A DNA stretch of 64,000 nucleotides, taken from assembly GCF_001976065.1 (NCBI RefSeq), contig NZ_MNAH01000014.1:1-64000 (forward strand), given 5' to 3'. Position numbers and translations under genes: made by a program. Of the stretch, positions 47,201-55,828 are shown one piece after another. The stretch's first letter is position 1; the number at the start of each line of letters is the position of its first letter. Under the pieces are notes generated by a model. That model saw only the letters and a list, made by a program, of their open reading frames with translations, had not been told where the DNA came from and made no database searches. The DNA comes from Pseudomonas putida. Its GTDB lineage: Bacteria > Pseudomonadota > Gammaproteobacteria > Pseudomonadales > Pseudomonadaceae.

Positions 47201-48505
47201 ATTGCCGCCCCTCTCGAGTTGTCGGCCATGGAAGTCAGCCAGGCCCTCGCGCAACTGGAACGCGAAGGGTATGTGCTGCGCGGGCGCTTCACCCCGGGCA
47301 ATACCGAAGAAGAATGGTGCGAGCGACATTTGCTGGCGCGGATTCATCGCTACACCGTCAAGCGCCTACGCCGGGAAATCGAGCCCGTGGCCTTGCAGGA
47401 TTTCATGCGTTTCCTGTTCGACTGGCAGCACCTGTCCAGCGCTACCCGCGGCCAGGGCAGCGCGGTGTTGCCGGCGATCGTCGCTCAGTTCGAAGGCTAC
47501 CCCGCCGCCGCTTCAGCCTGGGACAGCGACCTGTTGCCCGCGCGGCTCAAGGACTATTCGCCCACCTGGCTCGACGATGCCTGCCGTAGCGGCAAACTGG
47601 CCTGGACCCGGCTGACCGCTCGCAACCGCAGCACCGGCACCGCCCTGCGCAGTACGCCGATCGTGCTGTTGCCACGTAATCGGGTTGGTCTCTGGAGCGA
47701 CCTGACCGAACAGACGCCGGTGAGCGAACTGTCGCCCAAGACCCAGAAGGTGCACGCCGCCCTCAGCCAGCACGGCGCGCTGTTCTTCGATGAGTTGATC
47801 CACGAAGCCCACCTCTTACGCGCAGAACTGGAAATCGCCTTGCAGGAACTGGTGGGCGCGGGGCTGGTGAACGCCGACAGTTTTGCCGGCCTGCGGGCGC
47901 TGATCACACCCGCCAGCAAGCGCCAGCAGCGCGGCAGCCGACGCGGGCGTGGGGCCTTTGTCGGCGGCATGGACGATGCCGGGCGCTGGGCGCTGCTGCG
48001 ACGCGGTGTTGCCGCGCCGAGCGTGGATAACCCGAGGCCGACGCCGACACCCGCAGACACTCTGGAACACATCGCCATGACCTTGTTGCGTCGCTACGGT
48101 GTGGTGTTCTGGCGCCTGTTGGAACGAGAGGCCGATTGGCTGCCGAGCTGGCGTGAATTGCTGCGCACCTTCCATCGCCTGGAAGCACGGGGCGAGATTC
48201 GTGGCGGGCGCTTCGTCAGTGGCCTGGCGGGCGAACAATTCGCCTTGCCGGAGGCCATTCCGTTGCTGCGCGAAGTCCGCCGCCGCCCCCATGACGGCAG
48301 CTTGATCGCGGTATGCGGGGTCGATCCGCTGAACCTTGCCGGTACCCTGTTGCCAGGTGCAAAAGTGCCGGCGCTGGCGAGCAATCGGCTGGTGTATCGC
48401 GATGGTTTGCCGGCGGCGGCGGAGATTGCGGGCAAGCAGCATGTGTGGCTGGAACTGGACCAGCAGGCGATGGCTGAAGTGCACAGCAAGCTGATCCGGC
48501 ATTGA
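44201..48505 (+). CDS. lhr: Large helicase-related protein Lhr
   Basis: A 1434-residue superfamily 2 DNA helicase. Walker A is APTGSGKT (50-57), DEIH is at 177-180, and motif VI is RVGRSGHQVGG. The first 900 residues form the Lhr core with its winged-helix and beta-barrel parts; the rest is the long C-terminal domain found only in full-length bacterial Lhr. E. coli Lhr has 1538 residues and its C-terminal domain has been described as a uracil-DNA glycosylase; whether this one keeps that activity is not known. The ATG at 44201 follows the REPIN. It is a single-gene unit; the partner nuclease and ligase genes seen in some bacteria are absent. Confidence 0.95.
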   Translation: MNLPIPADSALAGFHPAVSAWFSHTFATVTAAQARAWPLIRQRRSTLIAAPTGSGKTLTAFLAVIDDLVHRGLEHAEGLPNETLVVYVSPLKALSNDIQINLQEPLAGITEQLRVMGLPELRISTAVRTGDTPQKDRSAMRKTAPHILVTTPESLYVLLGSDSGRQMLSTTGTVIVDEIHAIAASKRGSHLSLSLERLQALCAKPLVRIGLSATQKPIEAVSRFLVGRGRPCEIIDIGHARPRDLDIEVPPVPLSAVMANDVWELVYDRLAALAREHRTTLIFVNTRRLAERLSRHLSERLGKEAVAAHHGSLAKEFRLDAEQRLKRGELQVLIATASLELGIDIGDVDLVCQIASPRSIAGFLQRVGRSGHQVGGTPKGRLFATTRDDLIECVALLDCVRRGELDTLLIPEAPLDVLAQQIIAEVSCQEWPEQALLEMLRKASPYSGLDEKHYQALLQMLAEGFDGRQGIRSAYLHRDAVSRTLRGRRGAKLTAVTSGGTIPDNADYSVLLEPQGLNIGSVNEDFAVESIAGDVFQLGNTSYRILRVDTGKVRVEDAQGQPPTIPFWLGEAPGRSAELSFAVARLQSRLDSLLGETPGNLQPALDWLTQTLGLNLASAEQLVEYLARARQALGALPSQDTLLMERFFDESGGTQLVIHSPFGSRINRAWGLALRKRFCRTFNFELQAAASEDAIVLSLSSSHSFELADVWRYLHSNTAEHILIQAVLDAPLFGVRWRWNAGVALALPRYRGGRKVPPQIQRMKSEDLTASVFPDQIACVENLVGERDIPDHPLVEQTLDDCLHDAMDSNGWLALLRRMERSEVRLISRDLPAPSPLAAEILSARPYTFLDDAPLEERRTQAVLNRRWSEPQSTDDLGALDADAIDAVRKEAWPAPGNVDEMHETLMSLACITDAEARANAQWLEWLNALADSGRACRINPSLWLALERLTCLQAIYPQADLSPPLQALPGFDQAWAPDDAVVEVIRARLSAFGPLPLQAIAAPLELSAMEVSQALAQLEREGYVLRGRFTPGNTEEEWCERHLLARIHRYTVKRLRREIEPVALQDFMRFLFDWQHLSSATRGQGSAVLPAIVAQFEGYPAAASAWDSDLLPARLKDYSPTWLDDACRSGKLAWTRLTARNRSTGTALRSTPIVLLPRNRVGLWSDLTEQTPVSELSPKTQKVHAALSQHGALFFDELIHEAHLLRAELEIALQELVGAGLVNADSFAGLRALITPASKRQQRGSRRGRGAFVGGMDDAGRWALLRRGVAAPSVDNPRPTPTPADTLEHIAMTLLRRYGVVFWRLLEREADWLPSWRELLRTFHRLEARGEIRGGRFVSGLAGEQFALPEAIPLLREVRRRPHDGSLIAVCGVDPLNLAGTLLPGAKVPALASNRLVYRDGLPAAAEIAGKQHVWLELDQQAMAEVHSKLIRH

Positions 48506-48525
48506 TGGGTTGGCTGGCCCGGCCT

Positions 48526-48599
48526 CTTCGCGAGCAAGCCCGCTCCCACATCGGCTTTGTGTACCCCGATCCCCTGTGGGAGCGGGCTTGCTCGCGAAG
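48526..48599. repeat. REPIN, GCGGGCTTGCTCGCGAAG type
   Basis: Arms 48526-48550 and 48575-48599 are perfect 25-base reverse complements. It lies between the convergent lhr and mscS-family genes. Confidence 0.88.
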
Positions 48600-48622
48600 G
48601 GGCCAGTACTATCGCCCACTTG

Positions 48623-50737
48623 TTAGCTATGCGGCCGATCCGGCAACAACACCGCATGCTCCGGCTCTACCACCCCATCATGCACAGGTTCCGCCGCCTG
48701 CCTCGGCATCAGAACCTGCTGTGGATAAGTCTGCGCGAAGTGCACCCAGGGACTGTTATCCACAAGCTTTTTCAAACGTTGGTTGAATGCCCGGCTCACT
48801 GCATATTGGCCGCCCGACACCGTGCGAAATTGTGCCGTCAGCACCACGCCATTGAGGTCCATCTTGTCGACGCCGAACACATCCAACGGCCCTTGCAGGT
48901 TGTACCTGAGGAACGGGTCCTCGCTGATCGAATGCCCGGCCTCGCGAATCAGTTCGATGGCCTTGTCGACATCGGTGTCATAGGTGAACTGCACGGAGAA
49001 GAACGCATAGGCAAATTGCCGCGATTGGTTGGTCACGGCCTTGATCTGGCCAAAGGGCACCGAGTGCACGAAGCCTTTGCCGTCGCGCAGGCGCAAGGTG
49101 CGGATGGTCAGGCCTTCGACCGTGCCGGCATGTCCGGAATCGAGCACCACCCAGTCACCGATGGACAAGGTATCTTCGATGATGATGAACAACCCGGTGA
49201 TCACGTCCTGCACAAGCTGTTGGGAGCCGAAGCCGATGGCCAGGCCAATGACCCCGGCACCGGCCAGGAACGGCGCGACATTGATGCCAAGGTTGGCCAT
49301 GGTGGTAATGGCGCAGATCACCACCAGGATGATTTTGATCGCATTGCGCAGCAACGGCAGGATGGTCTTGATCCGCGTACTTGGCTGACGCGCACCGCGT
49401 TTGTTGGCTGGCGGTTTCAGGGCCTCCTGGATCGCCGTGTCGAGCACCACCCAGACCATCCACGTCACCAGGAAGATCAGGCCGATATGGCTCAACGAGT
49501 CACTGATCGCCCGTCCCACGGCATTGCTGACGGCAAAATCGAACAGCGACACGCCCCAGATTCGTCCGAGGATATCGATGAACACGATGGCCATGGCGAT
49601 GCGCAACAACGCGTGGGAGAGGCTCAGGAAGCGCTCCTTGTAGGCACCACTGCGGCGCACGTCGGACTCGCTGCGGGACTTGAACAAGTGGTGCAGCGTC
49701 GTGCTGAGAAACACCGTCGCAATCAGCAGCACCGTGGTCAGCAGCGCGCTGCGCAGCACTTGCTGGTTGTCATCGCCAATGCCGATCAGGTTGACGATGG
49801 AAACCAGCACCATCAACAGGATCGGCCAGTACCAGAGCCCGGAAAAAATCCGCAGGGTTTCGCGCAAGGCTGGCTGCGCCCGACGCTGGGCCAGCGGCAG
49901 GATGCGGATTACCTGGGCGACCGGACGGCGCATGCGCAACACCAGCAAACCAAAGGATATCGAGGCCGCCAGGCCGGTGAACACGGCGATGCTGCTGGTG
50001 AGGTTGTTGCCCAGTTGATGGGCGATCTGCGGACTGGTCAAGGCGTCGCTCAGGGCGACCAGGAAGCCGATTGCGAACAGCGGCCGGGGGCTGTCCTGGC
50101 GAATGATCTGCACCGCCCGGCGTTTGTGCCCGACATTGAACAGCACCACCAGGGACATCACCAGCGATGCAGCGAACACGCCACTGCTGGTGGCATAGGC
50201 AAAACACAATGCCAGCGCCCTGCCCGCCGAGACCGGCAAAAGCTGGCTGGCATAAATCGTCAAGGGCAGGCTGATCAGCGCCGGGATGCTGTAGGGCAAG
50301 ACATACGCCAGCAGGGCCTGCCCACGCTCACGGCTGAGCAGCACACGATGGCGGCACAGGCGTTCGGTCAAGAACTTGCCGAACATCCAGAGCAGGCCGA
50401 AGACACCCGCCCACACCGCCGTCAGCAGCAGGAAATCCCCCGCCACGCTCCAGCTCGAACGGGCCGATGGGCGATTGACCAGTTGATCCACCTCATCGGC
50501 CGCACGGTCAGCGCGCAAACGCCAGGCGTCGAGCAGGTCCCTGTCGAGATTGAGCTTGCTCTGGATGTCGTCGATGCTCGAACTGATGGCGCCCAGCAAC
50601 CCGCCCTGGACCAGGGGTTCAGGGTGTGCCGCCGGTGTGGCGGCCGCTGGCACTCCCGGTATGGCCGCTGCTTGCAGTTCTTCGCTGCCGAAAAACAACA
50701 GCGTTCCCAGCAATATCGCCGTCTTGAGCCTGATCAA
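48623..50737 (-). CDS. MscS-family mechanosensitive channel (large, YbiO-like)
   Basis: A 704-residue membrane protein with a signal-like N-terminus, about ten further hydrophobic helices and the C-terminal MscS core: pore-lining helix LAGAGVIGLAIGFGSQQLVQDVITGLFIIIEDTLSIGDWV, then the beta domain with VPFGQIKAVTNQSR. Such large MscS relatives open under turgor. The start is taken as TTG at 50737, with AAGGAG 8 bases before it; the ATG nearby (50745) is out of frame and stops at once. The frame to 50899 has no such site. The C-terminal tail is rich in Pro and Glu. Confidence 0.9.
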   Translation of the reverse strand: MIRLKTAILLGTLLFFGSEELQAAAIPGVPAAATPAAHPEPLVQGGLLGAISSSIDDIQSKLNLDRDLLDAWRLRADRAADEVDQLVNRPSARSSWSVAGDFLLLTAVWAGVFGLLWMFGKFLTERLCRHRVLLSRERGQALLAYVLPYSIPALISLPLTIYASQLLPVSAGRALALCFAYATSSGVFAASLVMSLVVLFNVGHKRRAVQIIRQDSPRPLFAIGFLVALSDALTSPQIAHQLGNNLTSSIAVFTGLAASISFGLLVLRMRRPVAQVIRILPLAQRRAQPALRETLRIFSGLWYWPILLMVLVSIVNLIGIGDDNQQVLRSALLTTVLLIATVFLSTTLHHLFKSRSESDVRRSGAYKERFLSLSHALLRIAMAIVFIDILGRIWGVSLFDFAVSNAVGRAISDSLSHIGLIFLVTWMVWVVLDTAIQEALKPPANKRGARQPSTRIKTILPLLRNAIKIILVVICAITTMANLGINVAPFLAGAGVIGLAIGFGSQQLVQDVITGLFIIIEDTLSIGDWVVLDSGHAGTVEGLTIRTLRLRDGKGFVHSVPFGQIKAVTNQSRQFAYAFFSVQFTYDTDVDKAIELIREAGHSISEDPFLRYNLQGPLDVFGVDKMDLNGVVLTAQFRTVSGGQYAVSRAFNQRLKKLVDNSPWVHFAQTYPQQVLMPRQAAEPVHDGVVEPEHAVLLPDRPHS

Positions 50738-51057
50738 GGCATCCGCTCCTTTGGATAGGACTGTAAGGAACTGATCGAGAAATGCCGGACTAGTTCGCTG
50801 CTGGCCGGCAAATGCCTGGCAATCTTTGCCTGCTGTTGTCATTGATGGTGGCGCCGATCCCCTGTAGGAGCCGGCTTGCCGGCGATGGCGGCGACACATT
50901 CAACATTGATGTGACCAATGCATCGCTATCGCCAGCAAGCCGGCTCGTAGGGCTTTTGCGGTGGCTTGTAAAATGTGACCGTCCGTAGCACCGCCGAAAC
51001 TTTCGCCCCTGCCCCACAGTCATCAAAAGATCAGGGTGCAGTCAGACGGGAGGCGAC
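50738..51057. other. Divergent spacer between the MscS-family gene and the DUF72 gene
   Basis: About 320 bases without a gene. It holds a REPIN-like pair (50862-50951) and, on the plus strand, a GGGAGG ribosome site at 51049-51054 before the DUF72 start. No clear promoter was found. Confidence 0.5.
50862..50951. repeat. Imperfect REPIN, TGTAGGAGCCGGCTTGC type
   Basis: CTGTAGGAGCCGGCTTGCC starts the left arm (50862-50886); the right arm (50928-50951) ends in CAAGCCGGCTCGTAGG. Several mismatches separate the two arms. Confidence 0.75.
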
Positions 51058-51984
51058 ATGGCGGCGATTCACATCGGTATTTCAGGTTGGCGCTACACGC
51101 CCTGGCGGGGGGATTTCTACCCGAAGGGATTGGCCCAGAAGCGCGAATTGCAATTCGCCTCGCGGGCAGTCAACAGCATCGAGATCAACGGATCGTTTTA
51201 CGCCCTGCAAAGGCCTGAACGCTATGCCCAGTGGTACGCCGAAACCCCGGTGCACTTTGTGTTCAGCGTCAAGGCCCCGCGTTTCATCACCCATATCAAG
51301 CGTCTGCGTGACATCCACAAACCCCTGGCAAATTTCTTTGCCTCCGGGGTTCTGGAACTCAAGGAAAAGCTCGGCCCGATCCTCTGGCAGTTTGCGCCCA
51401 ACTTCAAATTCGACGCCGAACTGTTCGAAGCTTTCCTTGAGCAACTGCCCCGTGACACCGAACAGGCCGCGGCCCTCGCCCGCCAGCACGATGCCCACGT
51501 GAATGGCCACGCCAGCCTGAAGGCGAGCAGGAAACAGCCCTTGCGCCATGCCGTGGAAATCCGCAACGAAAGCTTCATCGATCCAGTATTCGTCCGCCTG
51601 CTCAAACGCCACAATACGGCCTTGGTCATCGCCGACACCGCCGGTAAATGGCCCTACCGCGAGGACCTCACCAGTGACTTCGTGTACCTGCGCCTGCACG
51701 GTGCCGAAGAGCTCTATGCCAGCGGCTATACCCCCCAGGCGTTGAAGCGTTGGGGCGACCGGATCGAGGCCTGGCATCAGGGCCGGCAACCGGCTGACCC
51801 GCAACTGATTGCGCCTCGCCTGAAACCCAGGGCGCGCAAATCCCGAGAAGTGTTTTGCTATTTCGATAACGACATCAAGGTCCGCGCGCCCTTCGATGCG
51901 CGTCGTTTGCTGGAACGCTTCGACCTCGACAAAGAGCTGCTCACCGCCCCCGGTGAACCGGCTGCCGAAGGAGTGCTGCCATGA
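51058..51984 (+). CDS. DUF72 family protein (TIM-barrel)
   Basis: A 308-residue protein of the YecE/DUF72 family: IHIGISGWRYTPWRGDFYPKG, SVKAPRFITHIKRL and ADTAGKWPYREDLTSDFVYLRLHG. Its function is not known, but the fold is TIM-like. It is the first gene of a four-gene overlapping set with a phosphatase-like enzyme, cardiolipin synthase B and a lipid-synthase-like membrane protein. Its stop overlaps the next gene by ATGA. Confidence 0.93.
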   Translation: MAAIHIGISGWRYTPWRGDFYPKGLAQKRELQFASRAVNSIEINGSFYALQRPERYAQWYAETPVHFVFSVKAPRFITHIKRLRDIHKPLANFFASGVLELKEKLGPILWQFAPNFKFDAELFEAFLEQLPRDTEQAAALARQHDAHVNGHASLKASRKQPLRHAVEIRNESFIDPVFVRLLKRHNTALVIADTAGKWPYREDLTSDFVYLRLHGAEELYASGYTPQALKRWGDRIEAWHQGRQPADPQLIAPRLKPRARKSREVFCYFDNDIKVRAPFDARRLLERFDLDKELLTAPGEPAAEGVLP

Positions 51985-52778
51985 GCATTTCCGAACCGGT
52001 TGGCACCACCGACGAGCAGGCGAACATTGATAGCACAGTGCACCGCTTCACCGTGCTGACGGTCAACACCCACAAGGGTTTCACTGCGTTGAACCGGCGT
52101 TTCATCCTGCCTGAACTGCGCGAAGCGGTGCGTAGCGTGTCCGCCGACGTGGTGTTTCTGCAGGAGGTGCACGGCACCCACGAACATCACCCCAAGCGCT
52201 ACGACAATTGGCCGGCGATACCCCAGTACGAATTTCTCGCGGACACCCTCTGGCCTCAGTTTGCCTATGGTCGTAACGCGGTCTATCCGGCAGGCGATCA
52301 TGGCAATGCCTTGCTGTCGAAATTCCAGATCATTCGCCACGACAATCTGGACGTGTCCATCAGCGGCCACGAAAACCGCGGCATTTTGCATTGCGTGCTG
52401 CGCCTGCCTGGCGAAGGCCCGGAGGTGCATGCCATTTGCGTTCATCTGGGCTTGCGCGAAAGCCACCGTAATGAACAGCTCAAGTTGCTGCGACGCCTTC
52501 TTGAGTCGTTCCCGGACGAAGCGCCCGTGATCGTGGCCGGTGATTTCAACGACTGGCGCCAACGCGCCGATGCCCTGCTCAAACCCTGCGGATTGCGCGA
52601 AGTTTTCGCCGAGCACCACGGCAAGCCGGCGCGCAGTTTTCCCGCGCGATTGCCGGCCCTGCGCCTGGACCGCATCTACGTTCGCAACCTCAAGGCCAGT
52701 CAGCCGCAAGTACTGGCCAGCCGGCCCTGGTCGCACCTTTCGGATCACGCGCCGTTGTCGGTGGAGATCGAGCTATGA
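51981..52778 (+). CDS. Endonuclease/exonuclease/phosphatase family protein (YbhP-like)
   Basis: A 265-residue DNase I-fold metal enzyme: TVNTHKGFTALNRRF at the start, VFLQEVHG, VIVAGDFNDWRQRAD (catalytic Asp and Asn) and a terminal SDHAPLSVEIE with the catalytic His. Matches the E. coli YbhP gene that precedes ybhO (clsB) and ybhN. It could hydrolyse a phosphodiester in lipid or nucleic acid. It overlaps both neighbours by ATGA. Confidence 0.9.
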   Translation: MSISEPVGTTDEQANIDSTVHRFTVLTVNTHKGFTALNRRFILPELREAVRSVSADVVFLQEVHGTHEHHPKRYDNWPAIPQYEFLADTLWPQFAYGRNAVYPAGDHGNALLSKFQIIRHDNLDVSISGHENRGILHCVLRLPGEGPEVHAICVHLGLRESHRNEQLKLLRRLLESFPDEAPVIVAGDFNDWRQRADALLKPCGLREVFAEHHGKPARSFPARLPALRLDRIYVRNLKASQPQVLASRPWSHLSDHAPLSVEIEL

Positions 52779-54070
52779 GCAGCCCGTCGATGGAAAAAAC
52801 CACGCTGGAAAAAACGCTAGCCGCGCCGCCCATGAGCGAGCCGCAAAGGGTCGACGTCGAGTACGGCTGGCAAGGCAACAACCGGGTTGAACTGCTGGAA
52901 AACGGCGAAGCCTATTTCCCCAGGGTGTTCGAGGCCATGCGCCAGGCCAAGACCGAGATTCTCCTGGAAACCTTCATTGTGTTTGAGGACAAGGTGGGTG
53001 AAGAACTGAAGTCCGTGCTCATCGAAGCGGCCCAACGGGGCGTACGCGTGACTGCAAGTTTTGACGGGTTTGGCTGCGGAGAGCTGACTGCCGACTATCT
53101 CAACGCCCTGAGCGGTGCCGGCGTGCATTTGCAGATGTTCGACCCGGCTCCCAAGCGCCTGGGCATCCGCACCAACTGGTTCCGACGCCTGCATCGCAAG
53201 ATCGTGGTGGTGGACGGGACGCTTGCGTTCATTGGCGGGATCAACTTCTCCGCCGATCATCTGGCCGACTTCGGCGCGGAAGCCAAGCAGGACTATTCCG
53301 TTGAAGTGCAAGGCCCGGCGGTGGCCGACATCCATCACTTTGCCCTGTTGCAATGCGGTCGCCCGGCGCATGCCAAATACTGGTGGCAACGCCGCCGGCA
53401 ACGGCGCTCGGAACTGGTTGTAACTGATCACGATGGCCAGGTGCGGCTGGTGTACCGTGATAATGCCGAGCATTCGACCGACATCGAAGAGGTTTACCGC
53501 CTGGCGTTGCGTACGGCGCAGCGGCGCGTGGTCATCGCCAACGCCTACTTTTTCCCAGGCTACCGCTTGCTGCGCGAGATCCGCAACGCGGCGCGCCGCG
53601 GTGTCGAAGTGCGCCTGATCCTGCAGGGGCAGCCGGACATGCTGGTGGCCAAGCTGGCGGCGCGCATGACCTACGATTACCTGCTCAAGTCCGGGGTGAA
53701 AATCTTCGAATACTGCGACCGCCCCCTGCACGGCAAAGTGGCGTTGGTGGACGAGGACTGGAGCACCGTCGGCTCCAGCAATCTGGACCCGTTGAGCCTG
53801 TCGATGAACCTGGAGGCCAATGTGTTGATCCGTGACCGGGCGTTCAACCGTGACCTGTTCGAACGGCTCGAAGAGCTCGCCGATCACCATTGCAAAGCCA
53901 TGTCGGTGGACAAAGCCCCGCGCGGGCGAATCTGGCACATGACCGTGGGCTTCCTGGTGTTTCACTTCCTGCGGCATTTTCCGGCATGGGCCGGCTGGTT
54001 GCCCGCGCACAAACCACGCTTGAAAGCATTCACCCCACCGACCGGGAGCGATCAACATGAGCCGCACTGA
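52775..54070 (+). CDS. clsB: Cardiolipin synthase B (phospholipase D superfamily)
   Basis: A 431-residue phospholipase D-type enzyme with two HKD motifs: HRKIVVVDGTLAFIGG (His140, Lys142, Asp147) and HGKVALVDEDWSTVGSSN (His319, Lys321, Asp326). It makes cardiolipin or related phospholipids. E. coli ClsB (YbhO) is in the same gene order, between YbhP and YbhN. Its stop overlaps the next start by 14 bases. Confidence 0.95.
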   Translation: MSSPSMEKTTLEKTLAAPPMSEPQRVDVEYGWQGNNRVELLENGEAYFPRVFEAMRQAKTEILLETFIVFEDKVGEELKSVLIEAAQRGVRVTASFDGFGCGELTADYLNALSGAGVHLQMFDPAPKRLGIRTNWFRRLHRKIVVVDGTLAFIGGINFSADHLADFGAEAKQDYSVEVQGPAVADIHHFALLQCGRPAHAKYWWQRRRQRRSELVVTDHDGQVRLVYRDNAEHSTDIEEVYRLALRTAQRRVVIANAYFFPGYRLLREIRNAARRGVEVRLILQGQPDMLVAKLAARMTYDYLLKSGVKIFEYCDRPLHGKVALVDEDWSTVGSSNLDPLSLSMNLEANVLIRDRAFNRDLFERLEELADHHCKAMSVDKAPRGRIWHMTVGFLVFHFLRHFPAWAGWLPAHKPRLKAFTPPTGSDQHEPH

Positions 54071-55043
54071 AGCACAGGCGGCGTCCCACGCCGAGCACCC
54101 GGCCAAGTCGCGCTGGAGCCGTTGGAAAAGACCGCTGACGATGCTCTTTTTCCTCGCGCTGATCGTCCTGTTGACGATGTTCGCCCAACGCATCGAATGG
54201 AACGAGGTGTTCGACACGCTTGCCGATTTCAAGGTGCGTACCTTGATCATCGCGTCCGCCCTGACCCTGGTGAGTTTTCTGGTCTACGCCTGCTTTGACC
54301 TGATTGGCCGCACCTACATCCGCCAGGACCTGACGTGGAAACAGATCCTGCCGGTGGGCATCATCAGCTACGCCTTCAACCTCAACCTGAGCGCCTGGGT
54401 CGGCGGCATCGCCATGCGCTATCGCCTGTATTCGCGGCTTGGGGTGAGCAAGGCCAACATTGCGAAAATCCTCGGCCTGAGCCTGGCAACCAACTGGTTT
54501 GGCTACATGGTGATTGCCGGCGCGGTGTTCAGCAGCGGGCTGGTGCGTATGCCGCCAGGCTGGAAACTGAGCAGTGGCGCGCTACAAGCGGTGGGCGTGT
54601 TATTGCTGTTGGTGAGTGCGGGGTATCTGGCGGCGTGCCAGTTCTCCAAGCGTCGGGAATGGACGATTCGCGGGGTGGAAATCAACTTGCCGTCGCTGCG
54701 CATGGCGATCCTGCAACTGGCCCTGGGGGCGCTGAACTGGTCGCTGATGGCTGCGGTGATTTTTACCCTGCTGCCGAGCAAGCTGGACTATCCGCTGGTG
54801 TTGGGCGTGTTGCTGATCAGCGCCATCGCCGGGGTCATCACGCACATTCCGGCCGGGCTCGGTGTGCTGGAAGCAGTGTTTGTGGCACTGCTGCAACACG
54901 AGGCGTCCAGGGGCAGCCTGGTGGCAGGATTGCTGGCTTATCGGGCGATCTATTTCCTGTTGCCGCTGTTGATCACGCTGGTGATGTACCTGTTGGTGGA
55001 GGCCAAGGCCAAGTCGTTGCGGATCTCTAAAAGGCCCAAGTGA
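54057..55043 (+). CDS. Lysylphosphatidylglycerol synthase-type membrane protein (YbhN, UPF0104)
   Basis: A 328-residue polytopic protein of the MprF-like LPG synthase transmembrane family: LSAWVGGIAMRYRLYSRLGV, then ITHIPAGLGVLEAVFVALL, with eight or so helices. It lacks the soluble aminoacyl-transferase domain, so it is likely a flippase-type part. It follows clsB with a 14-base overlap, suggesting phospholipid remodelling or transport. Confidence 0.92.
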   Translation: MSRTEAQAASHAEHPAKSRWSRWKRPLTMLFFLALIVLLTMFAQRIEWNEVFDTLADFKVRTLIIASALTLVSFLVYACFDLIGRTYIRQDLTWKQILPVGIISYAFNLNLSAWVGGIAMRYRLYSRLGVSKANIAKILGLSLATNWFGYMVIAGAVFSSGLVRMPPGWKLSSGALQAVGVLLLLVSAGYLAACQFSKRREWTIRGVEINLPSLRMAILQLALGALNWSLMAAVIFTLLPSKLDYPLVLGVLLISAIAGVITHIPAGLGVLEAVFVALLQHEASRGSLVAGLLAYRAIYFLLPLLITLVMYLLVEAKAKSLRISKRPK

Positions 55044-55069
55044 TGGGTGCCCGAAAGAACACCACAAAA

Positions 55070-55828
55070 TCATGTGGACTGAATGATGCTCAACCGCTCA
55101 CCCACCACCATCTCCGTGATCCAGTCCACCAGGATCGAGGTGTAGGCCTGCTGTGAAACGGGGTCGCTCAGCGCATGATCGGCGCCGTCGATGATGCGGT
55201 GGGTCAGCGAGTGGGTCTGCTGACACGCCGCGCGATAACTCATGATGGTTGCATGGGGTACGTAGTCATCGGTTTGCGACTCCACCAGCAACACATCCCC
55301 GGTAAATTGCGAACAGGCATGCAGCGCCCGGTTGCTGTCAGCGCGCACCAGCGTGCTGCGGTAATCGCGCAGGTCGAGCTTGTCCAGATCGCGTTTGGGC
55401 GTGTGCCATTGATCATCGCGGTATAGCGCCGGCACCCGCAACGCCAGCCAGCGCACCGGCCGCAGCGAGGTGAGGATCGAGGCCAGGTAACCGCCATAAC
55501 TGGTGCCGACCACGGCAATTGCCGAGGTATCCAGCGCCGGGTGCGCGAGCAATCGGTCGTAGGCCGCCAGCAGGTCGCGCAGGTTGTCTTCACGGGTCAC
55601 GCGGGTCAGCGGAATACCCGTGCCACCGGTGTGCCCGCGCAGGTCGAAAGTCAAGCAGACACAACCCAATCCGGCGATGCCTTTGGCCCGTTCCAGGTCG
55701 CGCTCCTGACTACCGCCCCAACCGTGCACGAATAGCACCCCGGGGACTTTCGATTTAGGGCTGAGAAAAGTCCCGCTCATCTGTTCGTCGTCGATGTCGA
55801 TTTGAATGCTTTCGCTTCTAGCCGTCAT
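55070..55828 (-). CDS. Alpha/beta hydrolase (dienelactone-hydrolase-like)
   Basis: A 252-residue hydrolase with nucleophile elbow GTSYGG (Ser110), oxyanion-hole HGWGGS and a C-terminal DGADHAL (His). The acid is likely in SQTDDYVPH. Substrate unknown. It overlaps the DUF3182 gene by 11 bases, indicating translational coupling. It converges with the YbhN-like gene. Confidence 0.88.
   Translation of the reverse strand: MTARSESIQIDIDDEQMSGTFLSPKSKVPGVLFVHGWGGSQERDLERAKGIAGLGCVCLTFDLRGHTGGTGIPLTRVTREDNLRDLLAAYDRLLAHPALDTSAIAVVGTSYGGYLASILTSLRPVRWLALRVPALYRDDQWHTPKRDLDKLDLRDYRSTLVRADSNRALHACSQFTGDVLLVESQTDDYVPHATIMSYRAACQQTHSLTHRIIDGADHALSDPVSQQAYTSILVDWITEMVVGERLSIIQST

Noticed and set aside
48557..50758. 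A 733-codon frame antisense to the MscS-family gene
   Set aside because: Rich in His, Gln and Asp as expected for antisense of a hydrophobic gene; the minus-strand channel has clear family motifs.
24184..50951. CRISPR array suggested by many similar repeats
   Set aside because: Repeats occur as isolated inverted pairs in gene gaps, not as regularly spaced direct repeats with unique spacers; they are REPINs.
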